This document shows, in pieces, positions 23,521 through 33,423 of a DNA stretch of 64,000 bases. This DNA comes from Mycoplana dimorpha (GTDB lineage Bacteria; Pseudomonadota; Alphaproteobacteria; Rhizobiales; Rhizobiaceae). The notes under the pieces were generated by a model. The model was given only the letters and a program-made list of their open reading frames with translations, had not been told where the DNA came from and did no database searches. The DNA lies in NCBI RefSeq assembly GCF_003046475.1, contig NZ_PZZZ01000004.1, forward strand, positions 1-64,000, written 5' to 3'. The position numbers were made by a program, and so were the translations under genes. Each line of letters starts with the position of its first letter. Position 1 is the first letter of the stretch.

Positions 23521-24138
23521 TCAGCCGCGGCCCCGGATCATCGTCATGAAGCGAACCTGCTCGGCAGGTTCGGTCTTGAAGGCACCGGTAAAGGTCGTTG
23601 TAAGCGTTGTCGAGCCCTGTTTCTGGATGCCGCGCATCGCCATGCACATGTGCTCCGCCTCGATCATCACGGCGACGCCGCGCGGCCGCAGCGTCTCGTC
23701 GATGGAAGAGGCGATCTGGGCGGTCATGGTCTCCTGGGTCTGCAGGCGACGGCCGAAGATCTCGACGACGCGGGCGATCTTGGAAAGACCGAGCACCCGG
23801 CCGTTCGGCAGATAGGCAACGTGGGCGCGGCCGATGATCGGCACCATGTGGTGCTCGCAATGCGAATAGAATGGGATGTCCTTGACGAGGACGATGTCGT
23901 CATAGCCGGCCACCTCCTCGAAGGTGCGGCCGAGCACGTCCTCGGGGTCCTGGTCGTAGCCGGAAAACAGTTCGCGGTAAGCCTTGGCGACGCGCGCCGG
24001 CGTGTCGAGCAGGCCCTCGCGCTCCGGGTCGTCCCCGGCCCAGCGCAGCAGAACGCGCACGGCGTCCTCGGCCTCCTTCTGCGAAGGACGGCCGGACTTG
24101 TCGTCGCCAATGGGGAAGTTCTTGATTACGGCGTCCAT
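23521..24138 (-). CDS. folE: GTP cyclohydrolase I
   Basis: A 205-residue enzyme converting GTP to 7,8-dihydroneopterin triphosphate, the entry to folate and queuosine-type pathways. Zinc ligands: Cys94 and His97 in [10 protein letters not shown], and Cys165 in [10 protein letters not shown]. The family core from [10 protein letters not shown] to TTFTGAF is complete. Start ATG 24138. It is the first gene of a minus-strand pair with hisI and divergent from the Fe-S scaffold gene. Confidence 0.96.
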   Translation of the reverse strand: MDAVIKNFPIGDDKSGRPSQKEAEDAVRVLLRWAGDDPEREGLLDTPARVAKAYRELFSGYDQDPEDVLGRTFEEVAGYDDIVLVKDIPFYSHCEHHMVPIIGRAHVAYLPNGRVLGLSKIARVVEIFGRRLQTQETMTAQIASSIDETLRPRGVAVMIEAEHMCMAMRGIQKQGSTTLTTTFTGAFKTEPAEQVRFMTMIRGRG

Positions 24139-24463
24139 GGATCCATGGCCTTTCTGCAGGTCGACTGATATTCGGACTCGCCACTGGCCATTCGCCTAAC
24201 CCTGCAGGCTTGGGTTCCGTTGGCGGGCTCCGGGGCTTTCCGATCGCGGCTTCTCAGTGCACTCGATCGTCCGGCACGGTTTCCCAAACAACAGAGCGAC
24301 CGATCCGACATTGCAAAACGGTCGCCCCAACACGACATAGCATATAATATCGCCGGACGACTGTGGAAGAGGCCGGGGGCGACACCCGGTGCTTTTTTCG
24401 CGGCCGCCCTGGAATATTGTGCCCGCAACAGGCAAAATCCTGAAAACAACGGCAAAATCGAAA
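24139..24463. other. Divergent promoter region between folE and the Fe-S scaffold gene
   Basis: 325 bases. The clearest element is a perfect TATAAT at 24343-24348 within CATATAATAT, which reads as a plausible -10 on either strand, but no good -35 is positioned for it. No other structure was recognised. Confidence 0.4.
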
Positions 24464-24916
24464 ATGAGCCCGATGGAAGACATCTACAACAGCCGCATCC
24501 TCGAGTTCGCCGGCAACATCCCCCGTACGGGCATGCTGAGCGATGCGGATGCCGAGGCGAGCGCGCATTCGAAGCTGTGCGGTTCGCGCGTCAGAATCTG
24601 GCTGAAGATGGATGGCGAGCGGGTCAGCGACTTCGCCCACGAGGTGAAGGCCTGTGCGCTCGGCCAGGCATCCTCCTCGATCATGGCGCGGCACGTGATC
24701 GGCGCCACAGCCGCGGAAGTGCGGCAGGCGCGCGAGGACATGCTGGCGATGCTCAAGGCCGACGGCGAGGGGCCGACCGGACGCTTCGAGGACATGCGCT
24801 TCCTGCGCCCGGTGCGCGACTACAAGGCCCGCCACGCCTCCACCATGCTGACGTTCGACGCCGTCGTCGACGCGATCGGCCAGATCGAGGCCAAGCGGTT
24901 GGAGACAGCGGGGTGA
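24464..24916 (+). CDS. NifU/SufU-like iron-sulfur cluster scaffold protein
   Basis: A 150-residue IscU-fold protein. Seen: YNSRILEFAGNIPRTG (8-23), Cys39 in SKLCGS and Cys64 in VKACALGQASSSIMARH. The usual third scaffold cysteine (in SufU, near a CATLAW motif) is Ser126 in RHASTMLTF, so only two cysteines remain. This looks like the variant common in rhizobia rather than a damaged gene. Start choice: MSPMED at 24464 or MEDIYN at 24473; neither has a strong ribosome-binding site. It is followed by yidD on the same strand. Confidence 0.82.
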   Translation: MSPMEDIYNSRILEFAGNIPRTGMLSDADAEASAHSKLCGSRVRIWLKMDGERVSDFAHEVKACALGQASSSIMARHVIGATAAEVRQAREDMLAMLKADGEGPTGRFEDMRFLRPVRDYKARHASTMLTFDAVVDAIGQIEAKRLETAG

Positions 24917-25009
24917 AAGGGGCTTTTCATCCTGCCCGGGGAGACGGAAGCCGGTACGCTCGCGTCGAGCGCAGGCGAGGGCGCAGCGCTGTAAAGGCGG
25001 GGCGCCAGA

Positions 25010-25035
25010 ATGCCGGCTCGCGGCCGGCATGACGG
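25010..25035. repeat. REP-like palindrome
   Basis: ATGCCGGC (25010-25017), TCGCG loop, GCCGGCAT (25023-25030), then GACGG. The half CCGGCATGACGG also ends the larger inverted repeat at 50717-50831, suggesting the same family. Confidence 0.5.
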
Positions 25036-25047
25036 AGCCGTCGCGGC

Positions 25048-25440
25048 ATGTGTAACGCCCCCCACTGCGACCACGCCCCCGAATGCCCCCGGAATAGCGG
25101 CCGCAACTGGTCCGGACCGTTCGCGAAAACGCCGGGTCGGCTGTTCGGCATGGCGCTCATCCGCCTCTACCAGCTTACGCTGTCCGGCTTCATCGGCAAT
25201 TCGTGCCGCCACCTGCCGACCTGCTCGGAATACGGCTATGAAGCGATTGCACGGCACGGGCTGTGGTTCGGCGGCTTGATGACGCTGTTTCGCGTGGTAC
25301 GCTGCGGGCCCGGCGGCACGGCGGGGTTTGATCCGGTGCCGGAGGAGCTGGCGCGCCGCTTCGCCTGGTGGGCGCCTTGGCGGTTGTGGCGGGTGTCCGC
25401 GGAGGCCGGCGGAAAGGCGTGTCGTGGCCCAAAGGCATAA
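25048..25440 (+). CDS. yidD: Membrane protein insertion efficiency factor YidD
   Basis: A 130-residue member of the YidD family, a small amphipathic protein aiding YidC/Sec membrane insertion. The diagnostic core runs at about 37-66: LYQLTLSGFIGNSCRHLPTC then SEYGYEAIARHG. The N-terminus is Cys/His-rich (MCNAPHCDHAPEC). The start is ATG 25048. In many rhizobia yidD is followed directly by thrS; here an unrecognised gene separates them. Confidence 0.93.
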   Translation: MCNAPHCDHAPECPRNSGRNWSGPFAKTPGRLFGMALIRLYQLTLSGFIGNSCRHLPTCSEYGYEAIARHGLWFGGLMTLFRVVRCGPGGTAGFDPVPEELARRFAWWAPWRLWRVSAEAGGKACRGPKA

Positions 25441-25455
25441 CTCCCTCTTCCACCA

Positions 25456-25485
25456 TTGCACGGCAGCGCCTTGCGGCGCGTGCAA
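25456..25485. terminator. Hairpin after yidD
   Basis: TTGCAC (25456-25461) pairs with GTGCAA (25480-25485), with an inner GCGCC/GGCGC stem. No T-run follows, so terminator function is uncertain. Confidence 0.4.
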
Positions 25486-25530
25486 AATGGAGGTCGGCCA
25501 TCCTGGGTTATGTCGATTGCGGGTGGATAA

Positions 25531-25559
25531 CTTGCGGTAGCAAGTCGGGGCTGCTATCA
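25531..25559 (+). promoter_or_regulatory. Predicted sigma-70 promoter of the unrecognised 360-residue gene
   Basis: CTTGCG (25531-25536), 17-base spacer, CTATCA (25554-25559), 36 bases before the start codon. It fits the rhizobial housekeeping pattern. Confidence 0.5.
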
Positions 25560-25595
25560 TAACCTTGCCGGGTCTCACGTTCTCAGGAGAAAGTC

Positions 25596-26678
25596 ATGAG
25601 GACAGCGGACGACATTGAGCAGGTAAAAACTGATCGCGTTGCGCCCCAAATCCCGGATGGACTTCGAGCCACCCACAAGCGTCGGCAAAAAGACGAGTGG
25701 CGCGCAACGGCAAGGAAAATTGACGCTTTGCGCCAGTCGCTGGCGGAGCAGCAGCGAGCGGTTCTTTCACCTAAGCTGCGCGAACGGATCGTAAACGCGG
25801 CCAAGGGCGAGGCCCGCGAAGATATGCGTGGCCCAGGACTTCGTTACCAGTCGCTTCTGGCGGCCAGGAACGCCAAGGTAGATTTGCCTACCCTCAAAGG
25901 GCTGCGCAGCCGTGCCCATGCAGAATTTCGCGACATCGTGAAAATTGACGGCGGCTTTCGCACGCATGAAACGGTGATCGGGAGTGGCTTCGACGTCCTC
26001 AAGCAGCCGCCCATTTTCTACGCCCCACCCGATCCTGGCAAGGAGAAGCTGTTCTACCCGCCGTTCCACGGTTCGTGGGACCGGTTTGAACAGAGCCAGG
26101 CCTCCGGGGATGGAACGATCGTTGACAGCCGCTCCTATCTGGATGGCACGGGCTGCTTGGGATCCAAGCTGGTCGCCCGCAACCACGATGCTTCCGACGT
26201 GGATCTCCTCTGCGCCTATCGGGAAAGCGGCTACCTCGTCCAGTTCAAGACCCTTCGTACCGGAATACTTCAAGTCAAGGTCGATTTGCAGGCGCTCTTC
26301 TGCCGCCATCACATCTCGACCCGGGACGAATGGGGCTGGTCAGACTTCCATGCGACGACGCAGGGACGCCTGGTGCTGGCAGTGTTCTGGAACTGGGAGG
26401 ACGTCGACCCTGCGAGCGAGGTCAGTCACCAATGGTTCGTGTCGGGTCTTGATTGCGCCGGTGATGGCGAGAGCTTCCCCGGCACAAGCTTCCAGGCGGT
26501 TCCGGGTGAGCGCAGAATAATCAACATGTTTACGGACATGGCATTTCCCGCCGGTCGCAAGCTATGGGTTTATGTTGGCTTGTCCGATCGGATCTGGGCT
26601 TTCTTGAATGATGTGAGTATCGATATTTCCATCGACTCGGCTTGGCTGCTGAACTCGCTTGCCATCCGTTCGATCTAA
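25596..26678 (+). CDS. Unrecognised 360-residue protein
   Basis: I do not recognise a family. The ATG has TCAGGAGAAAGTC before it and a promoter-like sequence further up. The N-terminal quarter (1-75) is charged and helical, with many Lys, Arg and Glu. From about residue 100 on it looks beta-rich: FRTHETVIGSG, PPIFYAPPDPGKEKLFYPPF, then alternating strands ending in RKLWVYVGLSDRIWAFLNDV and a hydrophobic end. No signal peptide, no transmembrane helix, no catalytic motif that I can name. Its GC content looks lower than neighbours and it interrupts the usual yidD-thrS order, hinting at acquisition. Possibly a binding or structural protein. Confidence 0.75.
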   Translation: MRTADDIEQVKTDRVAPQIPDGLRATHKRRQKDEWRATARKIDALRQSLAEQQRAVLSPKLRERIVNAAKGEAREDMRGPGLRYQSLLAARNAKVDLPTLKGLRSRAHAEFRDIVKIDGGFRTHETVIGSGFDVLKQPPIFYAPPDPGKEKLFYPPFHGSWDRFEQSQASGDGTIVDSRSYLDGTGCLGSKLVARNHDASDVDLLCAYRESGYLVQFKTLRTGILQVKVDLQALFCRHHISTRDEWGWSDFHATTQGRLVLAVFWNWEDVDPASEVSHQWFVSGLDCAGDGESFPGTSFQAVPGERRIINMFTDMAFPAGRKLWVYVGLSDRIWAFLNDVSIDISIDSAWLLNSLAIRSI

Positions 26679-26900
26679 GCAGCTCTTCGGCGAACAGGAA
26701 CTCTACCGCACTAGCTGACTCGGTGTGCGGGCAGCGCTTCCGTTCGCCGATCCTGTTGTTGCGATCCTGCCATTTGCGAGGCCGTCAGCCCCGCCTTTAC
26801 TCCACCCCGAAAACCCTTTATCAGGCCAGCGACAATTTACCGGCCGTTGCTAAGCATCATACCACCCGCATTCGTTGGCGGGACTGGATAGGAGTTCATA

Positions 26901-28880
26901 ATGTCGAATGCCGTCTCCCTGGCTTTCCCCGATGGTTCCGTACGTGAATTTGCTGCCGGCGCGACCGGCCGCGACGTTGCCGAATCGATTTCCAAGTCGT
27001 TGGCAAAGAAGGCGGTTGCGATTGCGCTCGACGGCGAGTTGCGCGATCTGTCCGACCCGGTCGCAGACGGCCGCATCGAGATCGTCACCCGCGAGGACGC
27101 ACGCTCCCTCGAGCTGATCCGCCACGACGCGGCGCACGTGATGGCCGAGGCCGTCCAGGAGCTGTGGCCGGGAACGCAGGTGACCATCGGCCCGGTCATC
27201 GAGAACGGCTTCTACTACGACTTCGCCAAGGACGAGCCCTTCACGCCCGACGATCTGCCGAAGATCGAGAAGCGGATGAAGGAGATCATCGCCCGTAACA
27301 AACCCTTCACCAAGGAGGTCTGGTCCCGGGAGAAGGCCAAGGAAGTGTTCGCCGCCAAGGGCGAGGCCTACAAGGTCGAGCTGGTTGACGCGATTCCCGA
27401 GGGGCAGGACCTCAAGATCTATTATCAGGGCGACTGGTTCGACCTCTGCCGCGGTCCGCACATGGCCTCGACCGGCCAGATCGGCACCGCCTTCAAGCTG
27501 ATGAAGGTGGCCGGCGCCTATTGGCGCGGCGACAGCAACAACCCGATGCTGACCCGCATCTACGGCACCGCCTGGCATACCCAGGAAGAGCTCGACAATT
27601 ACCTCCACATCCTCGCCGAGGCCGAGAAGCGCGACCACCGTCGCCTCGGCCGCGAGATGGACCTGTTCCATTTCCAGGAGGAAGGCCCGGGCGTCGTATT
27701 CTGGCACGGCAAGGGCTGGCGGATGTTCCAGACGCTCGTCGCCTACATGCGCCGCCGCCTCGCCAACACCTACCAGGAGGTCAACGCGCCGCAGGTCCTC
27801 GACAAGTCGCTATGGGAAACCTCCGGTCACTGGGGCTGGTACCGCGATAACATGTTCAAGGTGACGGTCGCCGGCGACGAGACCGATGACGACCGCGTCT
27901 TCGCCCTGAAGCCGATGAACTGCCCCGGCCACATCCAGATCTTCAAGCATGGCCTGAAATCCTACCGCGAACTTCCGGTCCGCCTTGCCGAATTCGGCAA
28001 CGTCCACCGTTACGAGCCATCCGGCGCCCTGCACGGGCTGATGCGCGTGCGCGGGTTCACGCAGGACGACGCGCATGTGTTCTGCACGGACGAGCAGATG
28101 GCGGCCGAGTGCCTGCGCATCAACGACCTGATCCTGTCGGTCTACGAGGACTTCGGCTTCCAGGAGGTCGTGGTGAAGCTCTCGACCCGCCCGGAGAAGC
28201 GCGTCGGTTCCGACGAACTGTGGGATCGCGCCGAAAGCGTCATGATGGACGTGCTGAAGACGATCGAGGCGCAGTCGGGCGGCCGCATCAAGACCGGCAT
28301 CCTGCCGGGCGAGGGCGCCTTCTACGGCCCGAAGTTCGAATACACCCTGAAGGACGCGATCGGCCGCGAATGGCAGTGCGGCACCACCCAGGTCGACTTC
28401 AACCTGCCCGAGCGCTTCGGCGCCTTCTACATCGACCAGGCTTCGGAAAAGCGCCAGCCGGTGATGATCCACCGCGCCATCTGCGGCTCGATGGAACGCT
28501 TCCTCGGCATCCTGATTGAAAATTTCGCCGGCCACATGCCGCTGTGGATCTCGCCGCTGCAGGTCGTCGTCGCGACGATCACCTCGGAGGCCGACGACTA
28601 TGCCCGCGAGGTGGCCGACAAGCTGCGCGACGCCGGCATGACCGTCGAGACCGATCTTCGCAACGAGAAGATCAACTACAAGGTCCGCGAGCATTCGGTG
28701 ACGAAGGTGCCTGTCATCATCGTCTGCGGCAAGCGGGAGGCGGAGGAGCGCTCGGTCAACATCCGCCGCCTCGGCTCGCAGAACCAGACGCCGATGTCGC
28801 TGGATGCCGCGATCGCGGCCCTTATCGACGAAGCCACGCCGCCCGACCTGAAGCGGAAGGCAGCGCGCGGGATCGCCTGA
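26901..28880 (+). CDS. thrS: Threonine--tRNA ligase
   Basis: A 659-residue class II synthetase that charges tRNA-Thr. Domains: TGS (about 1-65), the editing domain with His75, His79, Cys183 and His187 (HDAAH and DLCRGPH), the catalytic core with NCPGH and the [13 protein letters not shown] region, and the C-terminal anticodon-binding domain (about 545-645). Length is standard. No T-box or structured leader was recognised in the 222 bases upstream. Confidence 0.98.
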   Translation: MSNAVSLAFPDGSVREFAAGATGRDVAESISKSLAKKAVAIALDGELRDLSDPVADGRIEIVTREDARSLELIRHDAAHVMAEAVQELWPGTQVTIGPVIENGFYYDFAKDEPFTPDDLPKIEKRMKEIIARNKPFTKEVWSREKAKEVFAAKGEAYKVELVDAIPEGQDLKIYYQGDWFDLCRGPHMASTGQIGTAFKLMKVAGAYWRGDSNNPMLTRIYGTAWHTQEELDNYLHILAEAEKRDHRRLGREMDLFHFQEEGPGVVFWHGKGWRMFQTLVAYMRRRLANTYQEVNAPQVLDKSLWETSGHWGWYRDNMFKVTVAGDETDDDRVFALKPMNCPGHIQIFKHGLKSYRELPVRLAEFGNVHRYEPSGALHGLMRVRGFTQDDAHVFCTDEQMAAECLRINDLILSVYEDFGFQEVVVKLSTRPEKRVGSDELWDRAESVMMDVLKTIEAQSGGRIKTGILPGEGAFYGPKFEYTLKDAIGREWQCGTTQVDFNLPERFGAFYIDQASEKRQPVMIHRAICGSMERFLGILIENFAGHMPLWISPLQVVVATITSEADDYAREVADKLRDAGMTVETDLRNEKINYKVREHSVTKVPVIIVCGKREAEERSVNIRRLGSQNQTPMSLDAAIAALIDEATPPDLKRKAARGIA

Positions 28881-28893
28881 TTGCCTGACATGG

Positions 28894-28921
28894 CCGGCTT
28901 GAGCGGATGCGCTCGAGCCGG
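28894..28921 (+). terminator. Hairpin after thrS
   Basis: CCGGCTTGAGCG (28894-28905), GATG loop, CGCTCGAGCCGG (28910-28921): a 12-bp stem with one G-T pair, 13 bases after the thrS stop. There is no T-run. Confidence 0.55.
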
Positions 28922-29118
28922 ATCGGCCGCATAGGCGCGGTTGGCATTTCCAATCGTTGCCAGGTGCGGTTCGGACTAGGTGCGGGGGTGTGTAGTTCGT
29001 CGACCGTCCGCGGCGGTTCCAGGCCGGCATGCTCGCTCAGGCGAGCGCGCCAATGCCTGCTTCAACGCCACCTTATGTACAGACCGAGCGCGCCTCCATC
29101 GGGAGAGCTGCTCGCCGG

Positions 29119-30108
29119 TCAATCCGTCTCGGTCGCGACCTGCGCCTGCTGTTCCGGAGCCTCGGCGAGCAGCACCTCCACGTCGGTGTTCTGGCCGGCG
29201 GTCACGGTGAAGTCACGCTGGTAGATCTTGTTCTTGTTGCGGGCGATGGCGGTGTACTGGCCCTCTGCCAGGACCAGCGTCGGAAACGCGCCGACGCTCT
29301 CGGAGACCACGTCGCCGGAGGAGGTCAGGATCGACCAGGCGGTGTCGGCGATCGCCTCGCCGCCCTCTTCGGAAACGAGCTTCAGCGTCAACTTTGCGGC
29401 GCGGTGCTGGATGGTCGCCTGGATCAGTTTTCCGGCCTCGACCTGGATGTCGGCGCGGATCACCGCGTTCACCGTGCCGTAGTCGGAAACGACGTGATAG
29501 GTACCCGCGTTCAGGCGCACGACGGTGTTGGCCTTGACGTTCGGCACAACGAGGCTGCGCTCGCCGTCCTCGCCGACTTCCGAGGAATATACCGAAAAGG
29601 TCAGCTCGTTCGGCGGAATGCGGACGTCCGATCCGGACACCGCGTTCAGCATGATGCCGCCCGCATCCAGAACCATGGTCTGCTTCTCGACCGGGGCGTT
29701 TTCGGGCACCACGAGCTTTTTGGTCGCCGCGGCGCGACCGAAGGCGACGTTGATGAAGTACTCGCCGGGCTCGAGCCGGAAAGCCGCCGATCCTCCCTCC
29801 GAGGTCGCCAGCAGCGGCAGTTTGCCGTCAGCGCCCGGGATCGGCGAGAAGACGCGCCAGCTCAGGCCGTGCTGCATCGGCTTGTCGTCCTTTGTCAGCA
29901 GCGCTTCGCAGATCACCTCGCGCAGGTTCTTCGGCTGCACCTCGCCGGTGACGAGCGGGTTGAAGGAAGTGATCTTGCCGCTCTTTTTTGGGGTGCCGAT
30001 CTGCGAATAGCTGTCCAGCGGGTTCTGCGCCATGGCGGCGCCGGCCGCGCTGATCGCGGCGCAAAGACAGAGCGTCCCGGCAAAGGCGGAAAGGCTTGGG
30101 GTCGACAT
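29119..30108 (-). CDS. Secreted beta-rich protein of unknown function
   Basis: A 329-residue exported protein with signal peptide (about 1-28, ending AAMAQ). The mature part is rich in beta strands and shows repeated units of the form EPGEYFINVAFG, NAGTYHVVSDYG and AEGQYTAIARNK (a Gly-x-Tyr motif before an aliphatic strand), suggesting tandem Ig-like or carboxypeptidase-regulatory-like sandwich domains. No catalytic residues were recognised. It seems conserved in rhizobia as a hypothetical periplasmic protein. Divergent from the nitroreductase. Confidence 0.75.
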   Translation of the reverse strand: MSTPSLSAFAGTLCLCAAISAAGAAMAQNPLDSYSQIGTPKKSGKITSFNPLVTGEVQPKNLREVICEALLTKDDKPMQHGLSWRVFSPIPGADGKLPLLATSEGGSAAFRLEPGEYFINVAFGRAAATKKLVVPENAPVEKQTMVLDAGGIMLNAVSGSDVRIPPNELTFSVYSSEVGEDGERSLVVPNVKANTVVRLNAGTYHVVSDYGTVNAVIRADIQVEAGKLIQATIQHRAAKLTLKLVSEEGGEAIADTAWSILTSSGDVVSESVGAFPTLVLAEGQYTAIARNKNKIYQRDFTVTAGQNTDVEVLLAEAPEQQAQVATETD

Positions 30109-30210
30109 GGCGAAGGTTGACTTCCTGACTCGTTGGCTCCACTTGGAGGCCCGGCTAATGGCATTTTGATGGCCGCCCGACGGCCTGCAAGTTAATGGAA
30201 CTCTTGCCGA

Positions 30211-30795
30211 ATGAAAACCGACATCAGGCTTATCGACTATCTTTCCAGCCGCCGCTCGATCCCCGCCTTCCAGATGGGATCGCCGGGTCCGAGCCGGGCG
30301 GATATCGAATCGATGCTGCGGCTAGCAACGCGCGTGCCCGACCACGGCAAGCTCGCTCCCTGGCGCTTCATCGTCTACCAGGGCACCGAGCGGGAACGCA
30401 TCAGCGCCGAGCTGGCGAAGATCGCGATCGCCAACAAACCTGATCTTTCGGCGGAGATGATCGCGGTGGAGAATACCCGACTGGCCCGAGCGCCGGTCGT
30501 CGTGGCGGTCGTCAGCACGGCGGCGCCGCATCCGAAGATTCCCGAATGGGAGCAACTGATGTCGGCCGGCGCGGTCTGCCTGAACCTTTTGATGGCGGCG
30601 AACGCGCACGGCTACGCGTCGAACTGGCTGACGGAATGGTATGCTTTCGACGAACGCGCCTATCCGTTGCTCGGCGTCAGGCCCGGCGAGCGGATTGCCG
30701 GCTTCATCCATATCGGCACGGCCATGGTGCCGCCTACCGAGCGCCCGCGGCCGGACCTGAAGGAGATCGTCTCCTGGGTCGGGGCGCCGGACTGA
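30211..30795 (+). CDS. Nitroreductase-family flavoprotein
   Basis: A 194-residue FMN-dependent oxidoreductase of the YdjA-like group. Landmarks: SSRRSIPAF (12-20, FMN phosphate contact), [16 protein letters not shown] (41-56) and [12 protein letters not shown] (134-145). Substrate unknown. The following flavin reductase-like gene starts 12 bases downstream, so they probably form an operon. Confidence 0.9.
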   Translation: MKTDIRLIDYLSSRRSIPAFQMGSPGPSRADIESMLRLATRVPDHGKLAPWRFIVYQGTERERISAELAKIAIANKPDLSAEMIAVENTRLARAPVVVAVVSTAAPHPKIPEWEQLMSAGAVCLNLLMAANAHGYASNWLTEWYAFDERAYPLLGVRPGERIAGFIHIGTAMVPPTERPRPDLKEIVSWVGAPD

Positions 30796-30807
30796 GGGCA
30801 GGGGCGG

Positions 30808-31413
30808 ATGTTCTACGACACGGCGACGAACGCACATGGGCTCAGTCACGATCCCTTTAAGGCGATCGTCTCGCCGCGTCCGATCGGCTGGATCGGCACG
30901 AAGGGTGCCGATGGCAGTCATAACCTCGCACCCTATTCGTTCTTCAATGCCGTTAGCGACCGGCCGAAGCTGGTGATGTTCGCCTCCAGCGGCCACAAGG
31001 ACAGCGTAAGGAACATCGAGGATACCGGCGTCTTCACCTGCAGCTTCGTGGGTCGCGATATCGCCGAACGGATGAACCTGACCTCGGTCGCCGCGCCGCA
31101 CGGTGAGAGTGAATTTGCGATCGCCGGGCTGACGCCGCAGCAGGGGCGGCTCGTCGATGCGCCATTCGTTGCCGAGAGCCTGGCCGCGCTCGAATGCCGC
31201 CTGACCGAGATCATGCGGCCGCAGGCGCTGGACGGGAGTGTTTCGGAAAGCTGGGTGGTCTTCGGCCAGGTGGTCGGCATCCATATTCACGACGCGGCCG
31301 TGCGTGACGGACGGTTCGACATGGCGGTCGCCAGGCCGGTCGGCCGGATGGGCTACATGGACTATTGCGACGCCGGCGACGTCTTCGAGATGATGCGGCC
31401 GCAGCGGCGCTAG
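30808..31413 (+). CDS. Flavin reductase-like domain protein
   Basis: A 201-residue protein with an FMN-binding split barrel of the flavin reductase family. Seen: SPRPIGWIGT (27-36), APYSFFNAVSDRPKLVMFAS (42-61) and DTGVFTCSFVGRDIAERMN (73-91). These give FMN binding and reduction or use of reduced flavin in cytosolic redox reactions. It follows the nitroreductase closely. Substrate unknown. Confidence 0.9.
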   Translation: MFYDTATNAHGLSHDPFKAIVSPRPIGWIGTKGADGSHNLAPYSFFNAVSDRPKLVMFASSGHKDSVRNIEDTGVFTCSFVGRDIAERMNLTSVAAPHGESEFAIAGLTPQQGRLVDAPFVAESLAALECRLTEIMRPQALDGSVSESWVVFGQVVGIHIHDAAVRDGRFDMAVARPVGRMGYMDYCDAGDVFEMMRPQRR

Positions 31414-32063
31414 GCTGGCGCACGCGTCCTGAACGCGGCGTTGATCGCGGCGACCTGCTCCGGATTGTCGGTCATGCGGCCGTCGAAGCCGTCGTGGCGG
31501 GCGCCGATGCAATCGGCGGCGAAGTCGGATTCGGGCAATGGCGGAGAGACGTCGTAGACGGCAATGCCAGACGCCTTCGCCGTCAGAAGGGTTGTCGCCC
31601 GCGCCAGCGCGAAGGCGTCGGTCCAGCGGCCGTCGGCGCGAAGGCGGGTTGCCCCGAGCGTTGTCGCCAGCAGCCGCCAATCCCACACGAGGCCAGCCAG
31701 CCTTCGCGATTTGCGGCCGAAAGCTGCCTCGGAAAACGGCAACGGTAGCAGTCCATCGGTGGTGGCGAGAATGCGGGTCTGGCCGAGCGGTATCCCTTCC
31801 TCGGCTTCGGCGACCGATAGCAGTACGTCTAACCTCTGGACGTCGGCGCCGGTCCGGCAGTCCGACAAGACCACTCCGGCCGGTGCACGCTGCATGAGCG
31901 AGCGCAGTGCCGCCTCGCTGCCGTTTGCAGGTTCCAGGAATACCGGCAAATCAATATCCGGCAGCACCGGTGTGGAGGCATGGCACAGGAGTGCATCCGG
32001 CTCGCCGCCGGGCGCGAATCCCCGTTCGGTGAGAAACAGCAGCGAATGGATCAAGGGCGCCAT
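31410..32063 (-). CDS. HpcH/HpaI aldolase or CitE-like CoA-ester lyase family protein
   Basis: A 217-residue protein resembling a short CitE-like TIM barrel. Landmarks: HSLLFLTERGF at the start, PVFLEPANGSEAAL (about 40-53), a Glu-rich ILATTDGLLPLP region and AFRTRAPA at the end. Several canonical CitE residues are hard to find, so the activity is doubtful. Start ATG 32063 is preferred because AAGGAAGC precedes it; an ATG at 32135 adds 24 residues without a ribosome-binding site. The last 4 bases overlap the end of the convergent flavin reductase gene. Confidence 0.55.
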   Translation of the reverse strand: MAPLIHSLLFLTERGFAPGGEPDALLCHASTPVLPDIDLPVFLEPANGSEAALRSLMQRAPAGVVLSDCRTGADVQRLDVLLSVAEAEEGIPLGQTRILATTDGLLPLPFSEAAFGRKSRRLAGLVWDWRLLATTLGATRLRADGRWTDAFALARATTLLTAKASGIAVYDVSPPLPESDFAADCIGARHDGFDGRMTDNPEQVAAINAAFRTRAPA

Positions 32064-32223
32064 GCTTCCTTGTATGGCGGCCGGTCGATCGCTGCAATGC
32101 GCCAGCAGGACGATCGGTCTCCTGTAACAGGCCATGGGCGTTAAGAAATATGGTGAACCAATCGTAAACCATTTGCGACTAGCGTTTTCTGAACGCAGCA
32201 GAATCGGGACCTTGGGGCGCCAC

Positions 32224-33351
32224 TTGATCATCCACGCATTTCTCCGATGGATAGAAACCGCGAAAGCCAGCGACCGGGCGCGGGCTGCTGCTGCGCTCGT
32301 CCGGGCCTGGTCGAGTGGCTCGATCGGCGTTGACGAGCGCCACGCGGCGGAAATGGCGATGGTCTTCCTCCTCGACGACCCGGCGCCGAAGGTGCGACTG
32401 GCACTGGCCGAGGCTCTTGCCGACAATCCGGATGCACCGCGCACCGTCATCCTGCCGCTGTCCGAGGACCAGCCGGAAATCGCAGCCCAGGTGATCCTGC
32501 GGTCGCCCGTCCTGACCGATCGAGATCTGGTCGATCTCGCCGCAGGCGGAAGCGGCCTGACGCGCTCGCTGATCGCCCACAGAGCCGCCTTGTCCCCGGC
32601 CGTCTGCGCGGCCCTTGTCGAGGTTGGCAGCGTCTGCGACGCCCTGACCCTGCTCGCAAACGGGAGCGCCAGACTGACGCGCCGGAGCCTGAAGCAGCTC
32701 TCCGAGCGATTCGGCGACGACGGAGAGGTTCGCGCCCTTCTGCTGGACCGCGACGATCTGCCGAGCGACGCCCGCCACGCGCTCGTCGAGAAGGTCGGGT
32801 CGGCGCTTGCCAGCGACGCGCTCGTGCAGGCAGCCGTCGGCCGGCAACGCCTGGAGCGGGTCACTCGCGAAGCCTGCGACGTGGCGACGATCGGCGTTGC
32901 GGCTGATACCCACGGCGACGAGGTCGTCCGCCTGGTCGAGCATCTCCGGGTGCGCGGCAAGCTGACGCCCGTCTTCCTGATGCAGGCGCTGTGTGCGGGG
33001 CGGATCGAATTCTTCGCCGCTGCCATGGTCGATCTTTCCGGACAGGGCGAACGGCGGGTTCGCTCGATCCTGGCAGACGGGCGAGAACCGTCGGTGCGGG
33101 CGCTGTTCGAGGCGGCGGGTCTGGGGAGCGACATCAGCGCATTGTTCGCCGATGCGATCCTGCTCTGGCGCAAGGATGCGAAGCGGGGCGAGCATCGCCT
33201 CAGCGTTACGGCGCGGCTGGCGGCGCGCACCCGCCTGGCCGGCGACGGTGCGCAGCAGGCCCTGCTCGACATGATCGAAGGACTGGCGATCGCCGAGCGC
33301 CGACAGTCGGCGCGCAGCTATGCGCTTACGGCCGCCCGCGACGCCGCCTGA
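32224..33351 (+). CDS. DUF2336 family helical-repeat protein
   Basis: A mostly alpha-helical soluble protein of about 375 residues, matching DUF2336, an alphaproteobacterial family of HEAT-like repeats with unknown function. Landmarks: HAFLRWIETAKASDRARAAA near the start, DDPAPKVRLALAEALADN and ILPLSEDQPEIAAQVILRSP. Start: family similarity begins at IIHAFLRW, so TTG at 32224 is chosen; an ATG at 32134 gives 405 residues. Divergent from the CitE-like gene. Confidence 0.82.
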   Translation: MIIHAFLRWIETAKASDRARAAAALVRAWSSGSIGVDERHAAEMAMVFLLDDPAPKVRLALAEALADNPDAPRTVILPLSEDQPEIAAQVILRSPVLTDRDLVDLAAGGSGLTRSLIAHRAALSPAVCAALVEVGSVCDALTLLANGSARLTRRSLKQLSERFGDDGEVRALLLDRDDLPSDARHALVEKVGSALASDALVQAAVGRQRLERVTREACDVATIGVAADTHGDEVVRLVEHLRVRGKLTPVFLMQALCAGRIEFFAAAMVDLSGQGERRVRSILADGREPSVRALFEAAGLGSDISALFADAILLWRKDAKRGEHRLSVTARLAARTRLAGDGAQQALLDMIEGLAIAERRQSARSYALTAARDAA

Positions 33352-33423
33352 GCCCTTCGAAAGCGCCAAGCCGCAGGTTTCCTCCCGAACCAGGCACCAT
33401 GGCCTGGCTCGTCTCGGTGCGGA

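Noticed and set aside
32134-32223. N-terminal extension of the DUF2336 protein from ATG 32134
   Set aside because: Family similarity begins at 32224 and the extension reads through an AT-rich promoter-like stretch, so the shorter start is preferred, though not proven.
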